Source: Acanthornis magna (taxonomy: Eukaryota > Chordata > Aves > Passeriformes > Acanthizidae). From it: DNA of 64,000 nucleotides. The position numbers and the translations under genes are program-made. Positions 13,432 through 24,868 of the stretch are shown here, piece by piece. Every line of letters starts with the position of its first letter. The first letter of the stretch is position 1. A model generated the notes under the pieces. That model had not been told where the DNA came from, searched no databases, and saw only the letters and a program-made list of their open reading frames with translations. The stretch covers positions 11,149,501-11,213,500 of the forward strand of contig JAWUZG010000004.1 in the NCBI GenBank assembly GCA_036785705.1, written 5' to 3'.

Positions 13432-16400
13432 TCAGACCTAAAGATTTATCATTATTAACCAAAAAGGATTTCAACAATGAAAGCCCTTTCAAATCTAGAA
13501 TTCAGTGACTAATTAATTTTCAGTACTAGTTATCACTTACAATAATCAAGCTACCTCAGAAATCTAAGCAGACCAGAGATAAAGTGTTTCTTTTACCCTT
13601 TTGATTCTTACTACAATGGAGCTTGGGAATTTCAGGGGTCTGAGAAACTGTGGTTATTAGAGAATAACACAGATAAATTACTGTTAGTGTCCATGACTGG
13701 CTAGTAACCTCCACATTGCTGAAGCCATTTGCATTTAATTTACTTAGGCTGATGTGAGAACAAGAGCAGTCTGAGAGTTGCTATTGGATCTATTCAGACA
13801 GTAAGACTGTCTGAGCTTTTCCCTACTGACACTATTTAAAACATGAGGGAATAAAATTCCTGAAGAAAAATATAATGCTGTCTTACAAAAATGTAAAGTT
13901 CTTGACAATATCTGAAATCAGGAATATTGATCTGCCTTGGACTGTCATTTTGTAACATTTTCACCAATTTGAAACACAAATCTAAATTACAGTTGTTTCA
14001 CCTGAAAAGCTTTAGTTATGAATTGTTGTTTTCTTATTAAAAGAGGATACCAACAAAATTTATTGTCCTTATTGTCAAGTCAACATTTGTTGAATAAAAA
14101 GAGTCCAATAACTGTCTGAAAGAATAAATGCAAATGCATATGTGAAGTTATTTTCTAGAAAATTAACTTCTGGAACATTACACTTATTTTGTAATGTAGG
14201 CTTCAGGTGGGAGGATAACACTCTTTTGGAGGGTTGAATCATAAGACAATTTAAAAATTAAATCAAAAAGTAATGTATAGTCATAAATATAATTTGAAGA
14301 TACCCAGAAATCACATCTGAAAAAAAATCTCTTTTCTTAATGTAGGAATAATGAAAAAACCCTGCAAATAATAGTGTATTTTTGATTTAAATTTGTAAAG
14401 AGGGGTTGAATTTTTGAAGGTTTCCATTTTCTACTCTGTTAATTTAATATAATAGAGGATGAATCAGATAATCATCTGTTGTTTCAGTTAAACTGAAAAA
14501 CATGGCATGAGTATTTCCATGAAGAGGCTCGAAAAAGAACAATAATTTCTGTTTTTCTCAGTTCTTCCTAGCTATGCAACAGAAAGTAAGTTTCACAAAA
14601 GGAAATAGGAGATTTTAGTTGGGAAAGGCACAGCTTGAGTTGTGGAGAAGCTCTTATATTTGCATCAGATTGGCAATATGGTTTTCTGTTTTGTGATCAC
14701 AAGTTTTTTCTGTGTCTCACTTTTTTAGTGAAAAGCCATGCTGTTTACTTCCCACATATAGCAAGTGTTATGTCCCCCTAGGCTATAATATTAAACATCC
14801 TGACACACACTTGTTTCAGTTCCCTGGATGGTGCTTTAGACTGAAATGGGTTTACTGGGTTTCCTCCAAGCTTCAGTAGCATAATGTCTTTGAGTCTTTT
14901 CCACATGTTGTATAATAAACATCTAAATTTTTTAAAGAACAAGTAGGAGGTCAAAACTGAATGTTTTTTATGTAAAACAATAAAACATTGTTTAAGATTT
15001 AATGAAAAGCTATCACCAGTGTCAACACATCCCTTACTAAGTGAATTTTGCTATTTATTCTGATGAAGAAGCTAATATATTAATAAAGCAGTGATCTTTT
15101 CAAGAATGACCAAGTCCTTCCAAAAATTGAAGGTGTATTTAATTGGAGGTGTATTTGTTTAATTCTATTTTTATTTTTTATATTGTATTACCTTATTCAC
15201 TACAAGAAGTGTGAATTGAATCCACCAAGAACAAAAGCTTTGGAAAAAAAACCCCATCCTTTGAGCTGAGAGACACAGAAATTTATTTAGCAAAAAGTTT
15301 TAATTTTTTTACTTGAGAAAAGGATGATGAATCTCTCCCCTTGCCCTCAGCTGCGTCTTAGCCTATCTAACATCTTAAGCAACAACAGAAGAACAAAATG
15401 TATCCGTCAAGAGCTCATATGTGGCTGATATTTAGCCAGCCTGGGTATTATTCACTATTCCTTGTTTTTGGTGTCCCTGAGTGCCAAAACAAGTCACTTG
15501 GAGTCAGATGAACTGTCCATGTTTTCATAATACTACAGATATAAAACACCACTCATTGCTTAGGCCAGGTAAAACTATTTTGCCAGCTAAAACTGGTCTT
15601 TTGGCTTAGACCTGAGCATCATATATTACTGACACATATTCTTACTGCAGTCTCTTCCCATTCCCAATATCTGTTTCTACAGCCTCCCATAAATTCAGTT
15701 AGAAGAGTGTCTTCTCAGTAGCTTTATAGACTTCAGGAATACATCACAGAAAACATGCATATTATCAATTAATATGCAAATCTTGATATTTGCAGGGATG
15801 TGAATGTCAGGATCTTACTGGCTAATTTTGGTATAAAAAGTGGCAGATATTTTATCAGTAAGTTCAAAGAGCTGACCACTTCTGTACTATCATGGCTTTA
15901 TCTAAGGCTACATGTGCAAGTGTGGGTTATATTTTCACTTTCAAAATTTATAAGAAGTTGAGAAAATTTCCACTGCATCTACAGCAGCAACCATAACAGA
16001 TGGTTCCTATTAATTTGAAGTATATGTACTGCTGCTATCTCTCTTTTAAAAGACACTGCCTTGAGGAGAAGCTAGGGTTTCTTTTATACTTGTGTGGTCT
16101 GCTGCAATGGTGGTAGCAACATATTCTGGTGAACATAAGAACCAATTCAGAGAAACTGTATGCTTAGGGAGAAAAAATGCTACAGGACAGGGAGGAGACA
16201 GTCAAAAAGAGAAAGAGCAAGAAAAAGGTCTTAACATTTCCCAAAACTGGATTCTAAGAGCAGAAACACAGACTGACTTCCAGTGTAACTCAAAGAGATA
16301 AATTTGTTTGTAATTCTTTCTATTCTCACTCTGAATGTGCTCTGCTATCTTAGTTGATATTTTAAATTAAAAATAGCTGTTGATTTTCTTGTTTATTTCA

Positions 16401-18121
16401 GGGTTTGTTTTTTGTGTGCATGTGAGGTGAACTCTATAAGGAAAGGCACTAAAAGGTCTAGTTAACAATTTGTCCAACTCAGATTTATTTTAATAATGAA
16501 ATTTTATCATTTGTTCCATTACAATTGCTTTGTGCACATGATATTTACAGACCTCAAACATTTTTAAAGCAGTTGAAACTTTGCAAAACACTCGCTCACC
16601 AAATATGAGAGAAAAAAATAAATAGGAAAGAAAAGATATGTCTTCATGCCATTTCCAGCAGTAGGCATTCAGATGCTGGTAAAACTCAGTGATTATCATA
16701 TAGCTGTAGTAACCTGTAGGACAGATGAGTTAAAATAGTCCTCATTCACATGTCACTGTTTGCTAAAACACTCCTGTGTGTCTGGTCTACTTCAGTTTAG
16801 GGATGTACTGCAGTGTTTACAAATCCAGATCTTTTCTTTGCTGGTTTCCTCAAATCAGCTTAGGAACTCCTCTAAAACAGAGCTGCAGGTAATGATTGTT
16901 ATTAGGCTCCTGTGTGCATAGGTGTGGACTTGGACATTATCATTCTAGGTCACCATCCCAGAGCATTCTTGTAGCTAGACATCACTTACAATTCTATCCT
17001 TTTATTCCATTGTCAGAGCCACACTAATGTTTACTGAAAACATTGCACCTCCACCTCACTACCTGTGCCTTGGTCTGTTGAAATAAAAGGATAAACAGTA
17101 AAGATTTTAGCTGTGTGTTCAGACATAATAACAGTCTTTCAAAGAGGAGTGTTAACTCCAGAGTTAGTCTCATTATTTCAGGGTTTTTTTTGGTTTTTTT
17201 GAATGTTTTTCAGAGAAATCAATACTATTTCTTAAAAATAAAAGATAAAGGCATTCTCCCATTATTATTTGTAAGTCTTCTGCATACTCTCTGGTCATTT
17301 ACCTGTGTTCTGATGCTTTTGTCATTCATTTATCACTTATTTGCTCTTTACAAATCACTGTCTACTACTTGTGGTCTACATATTTTATACAGATTTGTGG
17401 GTTGTTAATGCAACTGCTGCCTTCAAGGATATGAATATTCATATACAGCTCTGGAATCTCAAGGAGATAAATGTAGTTTAGTGAAAATCAAATTTCTACC
17501 TTGCTGTGACCTCATCTATATGTTGCAGTTATCACTGAATAACTTAACCTTACACTCCTGGATTAGCTGGGCAATTTTGTTATCATGCAAAAGCTCCAGC
17601 TGAGATCACTATGTGAGGCTATCATACAATTTGTGATCTGCTGAAAATTTGTGCATCTGTTTTATTACTAAAAATGATTATTCCTAAGTGCTAAAAAAGC
17701 AGGACTGAAAAAGAATAAACTGGACTAGTGTTTGGTCAACAAGTTATGCAGGTCCTATGGCTGCCACAGACAAAATTAATTTCTATTTCACTATTGAGAC
17801 TATCCAGAAATATTATTTAAAATATCTAACTGGCTTACTTGAGCACCCTGTTATTGACTATTGTAAAATCATCACGGAATCAAAACAGGACCAAGCTGTA
17901 TGGGAAGATATGTGACATAAGACAGCAATCGATGGCAGTTTAAGGCCTTGAGCTGGCTAGCATATAATGAACATGCTCTTAGTCAAAAGTCTTATGTTAA
18001 ACATCTGTAGAATGTGCTTTAAAGAAAGATGAAAGACTGTAACTGAGGATGGCAGGCCACAGCAAGGTTATAGAATGATGTGAAATGCAGTAGAGATATA
18101 ATGAATCAGATATTAAGATAA
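13432..18121. other. A+T-rich DNA, no gene recognised
   Basis: No gene or repeat family recognised over about 4.7 kb. Open frames reach 97 codons (17115-17408), a hydrophobic frame of T-rich DNA without recognisable domain or flanking splice evidence. Confidence 0.55.
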
Positions 18122-18450
18122 TATAAGAAGGATGTAAAGGTCCTTGAATGAGTCCAGAGAAGGGGAAAAAAGCTGATGGAAGGGCTGAAAGGAGTGCCCC
18201 GTGAGGAGAAGCTCAGGACTTTGGGCTTGTCTAGTCTGGAGAAAAGGAGGCTGAGGAGTGACCTCATTGGTTTCTGCAGCTTCTTGAGGCAGGGGGATGG
18301 AGTCTCTTGGATCCAGTGATAAGATGCATGGGAATGGTTCAAAACTGCACCAAGGGAGGCCCAAACTGGATGTAAGGGAGCATTTCCTTTCCAGGAGGGT
18401 GGTCAAACCCTGGAACAGGCTTCCTGGGGAGGTGGTTGATGCCCCGAGCA
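18122..18450 (+). mobile_element. CR1 LINE fragment, C-terminal ORF2 region
   Basis: Collinear with the end of CR1 ORF2. Landmarks are AAGAAGGATGTAAAGGTCCT, GTCCAGAGAAGG, a GAGGAGAAGCTCAGGACTTT segment, CTGGAGAAAAGGAGGCTGAGG with GTGACCTCATTG, then CCTGGAACAGGCTTCCTGGG and GAGGTGGTTGATGCCCC. The copy is truncated at both ends and has no 3' tail, because homology stops around 18450. Minus-strand frames of 112 and 78 codons across it are antisense translation and not genes. The words resemble a different CR1 subfamily from the copy at 40.8 kb, but I cannot assign subfamilies by eye. Confidence 0.88.
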
Positions 18451-21400
18451 AATTTATGAAAAATTACATGACACAGGCTCGTCTGTCATTGAATTATTGA
18501 AAAAATCATGAGTTGATAGAATGAAATTAATATGCAAGAAAGTGTGTGTTTAGTGTTATATTTTAAAAATTAGATATTAAGAAAATTGTTATATACACTA
18601 TGAAAGACCATGTTAAAATAAAGATATGAAGAGTCAAATGTGAAAAGAAATTTAAGTGTAAGATAATAATTGTATCTTGAAATTCTTAAGAAATGAAATA
18701 AAGAAAAATTTGAATAAAAATTTCTATTTGATCATACTTTCTTTTTTCTTTCATTCTTCCAAGAAAATGTGATTGTGGGAGTAATCTGTTTTGCTTTTTA
18801 AAACTATGGCAATATTTGATTTCTTAACCAAACTATTTCTTCAGTAAAATGTCTTAATAATGTCCAATCTGTTCTTGATGAATTCTTTATTCTGAAAGAC
18901 TGTTGCTCCAATAAATGAAGACAGAATGAAACAATAAACCTAACATGTATTCATTAAAAAAGAAAAAAATTGTTTTTACTGTGAGCTATTTTGTACACTG
19001 AAAATTTGATTCCATTCCCTTGTATGAAACCTAAGCCAATAATTGCATTACCTCCAATATGTCAGAAGAATTTCAGGGCATTTTAAAATTAACTTTCTAC
19101 TTATATTTACAGACTGTAAGATATTCTCTAAACATGATTATCTTAAACAGGTAATTTTGATACAAATTCATAGTTTTCAATGCAATAAATTAAAAAACCT
19201 GAGCCGAAATAATTTGCAAATATTAAATGGAAAAATGAGTTATAAGCAATAATAAAATTTACAGGGAAGAAAAATATTTAGTTTTTATGATTGTTCTCCT
19301 TTAGCCTGTTTTTTGAGGTGCTGACATGTCCAAATTTTTCAGCAAAAGCTTTTAGAAAACTTTACTCAGGGCATTGTATTTGCATTTCTTATCAAGAAGC
19401 TGTGGTTTTTAACTGCCACTAAAAAAGGTGAGAATGACATATGTTTCTAGAGTTTTGATAGTACCAAAATAAAAACTAGGTCCACTACTAAGAATATATA
19501 TATTAAGTCACGGTTCCACATAATTTTAATCATAAACAAGTTTGGTTTATCATGTGAAACAAACATTAGTTATAAAGAATTCTATAAAAGATTTCTTGAA
19601 AATAGATTATTGCATGTCTGAGATTTTGTTGGGCTATGTTTTTACATATCAAGTTTTAGAGAAGTTTTGCTATGCAAAATTATTTCTTTCAGCCAACAGT
19701 TGTTTGGCTCTGCCCGATACAAAAAACTGCAAAGGAACAGGTGGCAAAATTAAGAGAGTTGGGAAGTCTTCTGAGGGAAGCTTTGATGTGAAATAAGCAA
19801 TGACTGGAATGTTTATTTGGCTTGTCTAAGAATTTTTGACTGTTATTCTTCACCAGATGTCTATTTTTTAATTTTTTTTTTGTTAAGGTGTGCAAGCGTG
19901 ATCTTTATTGGTTGAATGATGCGATGATATGAAGGTTTTATGCATTCCAGTCAAATGTTATAGCATGTCATACTTCATTCACAGAAGACTGTATTGCAAC
20001 TAATAGAGGCAAGAAATTGCAGTGGAATATTTTCTAATTTTTCTTTTATAATTAATTTCTAGATCCATCACCAGAAATCAGAGCTACTTTACTGTTTTTT
20101 TCTCTGGATATTAGAGTGGGACAAGAGTTTCAGCTATGCCACCTCCTGAAGTTCCTACAAACAAGTTCTTCAATGCAGAGTTTATTTGTTAGTGTTCACT
20201 GGGCTGACCAAAAAGCCAGGACCTTGGAGTGCCCTGTATTGTACAGGTAAGTTTTAAAACAGATGAGGAGACTTAGAACTCTACTGAACATCTCAGTATT
20301 TTAATCTTCTAACAACTTAGGCATTTTTAAAATTCTGTTTATACGGCTTTGTAATATGTGACTGTACTAAATGGATAAAAGTAATAGCCACACGTAGTAG
20401 TAGAACCTGTATTTGTGTAAATGCACTTATTTGTGTCACAACTATACTTTATCCCGAACCATCTAATACTTCTCTCTGCTCAATCCTTCAATGATTCAGG
20501 CAAGATTCTGTAAAAGTGCAGAATCTCTTATGAAGTTTTGAACTAAACTGTAGCCCTGGAGATTTAGTTGGTTTTTTTTCACTGTCTCATGGGGAACACA
20601 TAAAATAATTCCAAAATCTACCTGTTAATATAAAGTTGAATTGATATTTTGCCTCTATGTATCATTACATATATATTCGATCCATACTTTTATTATTTCA
20701 ATAGATGATGGGGGTTTTTGCTAATTTTTCATTTAACACTGTTCAATTCTTCGTACTTAATTTACTTTCTCTGCTTTATATTTCTTTGTGATGCAGCATT
20801 TAATGCTCCTCAACACACTCAATGCCTGATTATTTTTCCTGAGATGCTTGAATAATAAATTTTAAAAACGTGTTCCCAGTTGCACATAGATGAAATTGAT
20901 GAATGTTAGCATTTCATTCTGTGATACAAAAATAGAAACATCACAAAAAGTTTAGTAACTGACAATCCTTCCTAGCAGTGGAATGTCACATACCATCATC
21001 ACTGTTCTGAAAGTATCTCTGTGCATAAAAATGTAACATGTTTTCTGGAATATAAAACAATGAGTAAAATAAAATTAATGAGTTTTTTGTTTCTTTGTGC
21101 AAAGTACTTATGCTTTATTTCCATGGCAACTATTGAGCATATTTAAAGGGAACACTGTAAACAAAATATGTCAAGTGAAGTACTCAAGAACATTATTGTT
21201 CATTTAAAGTCAACCTCAAATTACAACCATTTAGCATCTTTCTCATTCAAATGAGACTCAGGTCTAAAGCAAATATTTCCCTGGAACTGCATTGCTGAAG
21301 TATATGTGACATAAAACTTCTAGCAGCCAACGTGTTTGAGTCTTTTCAGTCACACAAATGACTGGCTCAAGCAATTTCTTACTGTTAAATGAAATTATTA

Positions 21401-21732
21401 ATCTGTTATTGATGAACGTGTCTCTCCAAAGACATTTCTCTCTAAAGTTAAGCATAAAGAAAAAACTAACTAAAGACAAAAATAATTTTCTCATTAATCT
21501 GTTAATTATGCCATATTATCTGAAGTATATCTGACTTGAAAACTCCAAAATTGAAAAACACTTCTAAAATCTTAAGTCATCTTTGAATATTGCTTATTGA
21601 GTAATTCCTAATTTATACAGGATTCTATTACAAAAACAAAGCAAAACAAAACAACAAAGAAATAGTTATACCCAATTTTTCTTAGTATATGACTGATTTG
21701 CAGCTTGTGAAACTCATAGAAAAGCTTTTTCT
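18451..21732. other. A+T-rich DNA, no gene recognised apart from one exon-like segment
   Basis: No repeat family recognised. The interval contains the exon-like segment at 20115-20246, listed separately, and a weaker 38-base splice-like pair at 19113-19150. Open frames are below 90 codons. Confidence 0.5.
20115..20246 (+). other. exon-like segment, unconfirmed
   Basis: A pyrimidine-rich tract ending TTAG precedes the segment, and the consensus donor CAG|GTAAGT follows it. The 132 bases are a multiple of three. Exactly one frame is open throughout, starting at base 2 (20116), giving 43 codons and a symmetrical phase; another frame stops near its middle. The predicted peptide contains CHLLKFLQ and VHWADQKAR and matches no family I recognise. 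Chance segments like this are expected in 64 kb of A+T-rich DNA, so it could be a lncRNA exon, a real coding exon of a gene with huge introns, or nothing. Confidence 0.22.
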
Positions 21733-22366
21733 TTAGCAAAGCCTTTGACAATGTTTTTCCACAGAATTCTCCTAGAAAAATATTACTTGGATGGGCACAC
21801 TCTTCCCTTTATAAAAAAAGGCTGGATATCCAGGCCCATAGAGTAGTGGTGAATGAAATTAAATCCGGCCGGCAAGTAGTAACAAGTGGTGTTTCCCAGG
21901 GCTCGGTATTGGGGACAATCCTGCCAAATATCTTTATAAATCATCCAGCCAAGAGGATTGAGAGCACCCTCCGTAAGTTTGCAGACAACACTAAGCTGGA
22001 AGGGAGTTTTGGTCTTCTTAAGGGTGGGAATGGTCTGCAGAAGAGAGAGGCTGGATCAATGGGCTGAGGCCAATGGTATGAGGTTCCAAAAGGCGAAATG
22101 CTGAGTCCTGCATTTGGGTTACAACAACCCCATGCGGTGCTACAGGCTGGGGGAAGAATGGCTGGAAAAGGACCTGGGGGTGCTGGTTGACAACTGGCTG
22201 AACATGACCCATCTGTGCCCAGGTGAACAAAAATGCCAATGGCATATTTAAGTAATTTCTATCAGCAATAGTGTGGCCAGCAGGACCAGGGCAGCAATTG
22301 TCCCCCTGTACTCAGCGCTGGTGAGGTTGCATCTCAAGTGCTGTGTGTTCTGTTTTCAGGGTGCCT
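21733..22366 (+). pseudogene. CR1 ORF2 reverse-transcriptase fragment, 5' part of split element
   Basis: This is the fingers-palm part of a CR1 reverse transcriptase, the enzyme that copies CR1 RNA at the target site. The order of motifs fits CR1: SKAFD near 21733, VVNEIKS with VTSGVSQGSVLG near 21846-21915, IFINH near 21930, and the catalytic motif at 21978-21989, which reads FADN where active copies have FADD. Then come YNNPMRCYR-like words and VLVDN, and PLYSALVRLHLKCCVF near 22300-22350. Stops and frame changes, for example around 22060, show the copy is dead. The 5' end is truncated. The element breaks off near 22366 and resumes at 23223 on the other side of an insertion. Confidence 0.92.
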
Positions 22367-23222
22367 TGTTGTGGCATGCCCCAGAAGGTGAGATTAGCCC
22401 GGGTTATTGGCAACAGATCCCCTGGGGTGGGTTAGAAGGAAACAACACTGAATGATCTGTGTTTGTAAAATTATGTACATTTAAGTAGGGTTTATTTCAG
22501 AAGAGTTTGTTTGCAATGGAAAGTAAGTATGTAGGCACTTTACTTACCATTATCTATGGTAATAAAGCAATGTGAAAGAATAAAAATATTTCTTAAGAAA
22601 ATGTATAAGGGAAGGAGGAAGGAAGGAAGGAAGGAAGGAAGGAAGGAAGGAAGGAAGGAAGGAAGGAAGGAAGGAAGGAAGGAAGGAAGGAAGGAAGGAA
22701 GGAAGGAAGGAAGGAAGGAAGGATAAGAGTAGAAAGACCATCTATGGATCTCACAAGGAAACTCCATTGTTTATTTAGATGACTGTTGTTGAAGTGATGG
22801 TCACAGTTTTGAGCCACTGAGAATGGGGGAAAGCCCATGAAACCCAAATGGGGTTCAATGGGTAAAATATATTCCAACTGGGTGGGAACACCCAGGTACC
22901 TGCCCTGGAAGGGAGAGCTTTCAGTCTTCTGGTGGATGGCCTCAGAAATTAGTCTGGGGACACTTCAGGGGTCTTTGATGGTTTATGACACCTTCTGGGA
23001 CATGACAGCTGCCTCCTATATGAGTGTAACTGAGCAAGTTATGCCCCATCAGAAGGGATGAATACCCTCAGGCCTAGGTGTGAATATGACCTTCCCTGGC
23101 AAGGGCGGGAGTGTAAGAGAAGACAATTGGCATGATAAAGAGCACTATCCCACCTCCCAGTATCTGCCTCTTATCTTGGCTGATTGTTTTGAGTCATTAA
23201 TCATTTACATTTCAGTCTTTCA
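22367..23222. mobile_element. LTR-like insertion splitting a CR1
   Basis: The CR1 sequence on the left ends in GTTTTCAGGGTGCC and continues on the right with CCCCTCACTACACGAAAGAC, so 856 bases were inserted into a pre-existing CR1. The insert begins TGTTGTGG and ends TTTCA, the TG...CA ends expected of an LTR. Flanking candidates for a target duplication (GTGCCT left, ACCCCT right) match only partly, so a short decayed duplication is possible but not proven. No LTR family could be named, orientation is undetermined, and no internal retroviral gene is present, so a solo LTR is the simplest reading. The GGAA microsatellite lies inside it. Frames of 60-74 codons within the insert have no recognisable domain. 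Confidence 0.6.
22611..22723. repeat. (GGAA)n microsatellite
   Basis: After a slightly imperfect start, GGAA repeats without interruption from 22617 to 22723, nearly 27 units. Three minus-strand frames reading Leu-Pro-Ser-Phe repeats are its translation and not genes. Perfect tracts this long are usually polymorphic, and ETS-family transcription factors are known to bind GGAA repeats; any such role here is inference. Confidence 0.98.
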
Positions 23223-23425
23223 CACCCCTCACTACACGAAAGACATTGAGTTGCTGGACCGTGTCCAGAGAAGGGCCATGGATCTGGTGAAGAAGCTGGG
23301 GAAGAGTCTGCACAAGTCACAAAGAGTGGCTGAAGGAGGTGGAGAAAAGGAGGCTCAGGGGTACCATATCCCTCTCAGTAATTGCCTGAAAGGAGGTTGT
23401 AGCAAGGTGGGAGTGACACCTTGTC
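23223..23425 (+). pseudogene. CR1 ORF2 fragment, 3' part of split element
   Basis: This continues the CR1 interrupted at 22366. It starts CCCCTCACTACACGAAAGAC, then ATTGAGTTGCTGGACCGTGT with CCAGAGAAGGGCC, GATCTGGTGAAGAAGCTGGG, a deleted stretch, and CTGAAAGGAGGTTGTAGCAA with GGTGGGAGTG. Together with the left part it follows CR1 ORF2 order exactly, which is what identifies the intervening 856 bases as an insertion. Homology is lost near 23425 before the 3' UTR, so the 3' end is missing. The 142-codon frame at 23080-23508 runs from the insert into this fragment and is not a gene. Confidence 0.9.
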
Positions 23426-24676
23426 AATGTCACATATACTGTAATTTGCCCTGGATTTTTTCTCCTGTATCTTTCAGGGAGAATGAGAAGCATAAAGTTA
23501 TTAATTAAAAATAATGTACATTATGTTCTTAGGTCATCTTTCAGATGATAAGTATTTAAGTAATTTCCAACAATTTTTGGATAAAGGGTCAATATTTCTT
23601 TTGCTGTGATCAGTGCAAAAGTAACAATTCATTTCAGAAGGAACGTAATTAACCCAATATTTGTATTACCAGAAGAGTAAATGCTTCTGTATCAGAAGTT
23701 AGGACATTTTATCATCCAATATCTGTAAGTTCAATAATATTTTTTACAATATAATTTAGAATAGCCCCGTCTTATTTCATAATCTTATATGTTACAGTAT
23801 GGAATATTGTCATCCTCTTCAAATTCTGTTCAAAAATGAGAGAAAGAGTAAAATTAAAGATTCAGCAAAAACAGAAATGCAAGCATTCATTAAAAATTGC
23901 ATAAAATTGACTCTTTTTCATGCATAACTAAATATTGAAAATGTGAGTACAAACATAGTTTGATTTTCATTACTACACAAATTCGTAGTAACTTTACATG
24001 TAATCATTTGGCTTTGTTGAATGCTTTAGCATAGGTGTCCCATGTAATGCATTTCTCGTACATTATTAATTTCAGGAGCTATCAAGACATTCTAGGTCTC
24101 AGTGATTGACATATTACATCAAGGCTTTCTTTTCTCATAATAGAAAGATATTTCAATTGCAAATAAGAGAAAGAAAAACAATATGATTGAATTTTTATTT
24201 TTTTAAAAAATCTCACATTGTTTTATATTTCCTAAAGGAATATGTTTAGATGTGTGTGGGAAAACAGATTAAAAAAAATAAAACGTACAGTGCAGGCTTT
24301 AAATGTGGTGGAAGGTAAAGTAACAAATACCCTGTAATTCTTGGCATTAAACTGTCTTCAGAAAACCATGGGGATCATTACAGATACAGCAACTCCAGGA
24401 TGTGCTTTGTTAAGAGTGAAGCTTAATTGGTTTTGAGTAAAGAAGAACCTGGAGGCATATGAAGATGAAAATATTTGTGGGGCACATCTTGCAAATAGTC
24501 TCTTACAGCTCTCCATCAGAGATAGAAGTAAATACTTGCTTCTTCATGCTCTCCTGTCAATAAAACACTTGGGTCTAAGCCATCTGTTTCCCATTGCTTC
24601 TTTATACTCCTTTTTCCTGATGATAGTGTAAATTTTTGGGGTTTTTTGAGTGTATTTATAACTCTGAGACAATTTT
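23426..24676. other. A+T-rich DNA, nothing recognised
   Basis: No gene, RNA or repeat family recognised; it has no long open frame. Confidence 0.6.
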
Positions 24677-24868
24677 TAATCATGGAATCATGGAATATAG
24701 CTATTGTAAAGGGTCCCATAAGCATCATTGGCTCTAAATCCATGCTTCTCATAGGGGCACCTCACACCAAACCACATGACTAAAGCATTGTCTAGATGCT
24801 CTTGAACACTGACAGGGTTGGTGCCATGACTGATTCTGTGGGGAACCAGCCACATGTGTCATAAGAGA
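24677..24868 (-). mobile_element. CR1 LINE, 3' UTR fragment
   Basis: It begins with the reverse complement of a CR1 tail (ATCATGGAATCATGGAATAT), then GGGTCCCATAAGCATCATTG, ACTAAAGCATTGTCTAGATG, CTCTTGAACACTGACAGGGT and TTGGTGCCATGACTGATTCT with GTGGGGAACC, collinear with the 3' end of a CR1 subfamily whose 3' UTR differs from the copies at 10.2 and 34.9 kb. Similarity becomes too weak to follow beyond about 24868. Short frames on the minus strand (24749-24973) are not genes. Confidence 0.85.

Noticed and set aside
13190..13492. 100-codon hydrophobic minus-strand frame resembling a membrane protein
   Set aside because: It is the antisense reading of the CAAA-rich tract; the Phe/Leu/Cys bias follows directly from it.
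18113..18451. 112-codon minus-strand frame
   Set aside because: Antisense to a CR1 fragment.
19113..19150. Possible 38-base exon between TTTACAG and CAG|GTAATT
   Set aside because: Too short and with a weaker donor; such pairs are expected by chance at this length.
22540..22877. Three overlapping frames with Leu-Pro-Ser-Phe repeats
   Set aside because: They are translations of the GGAA microsatellite in three frames, not proteins.
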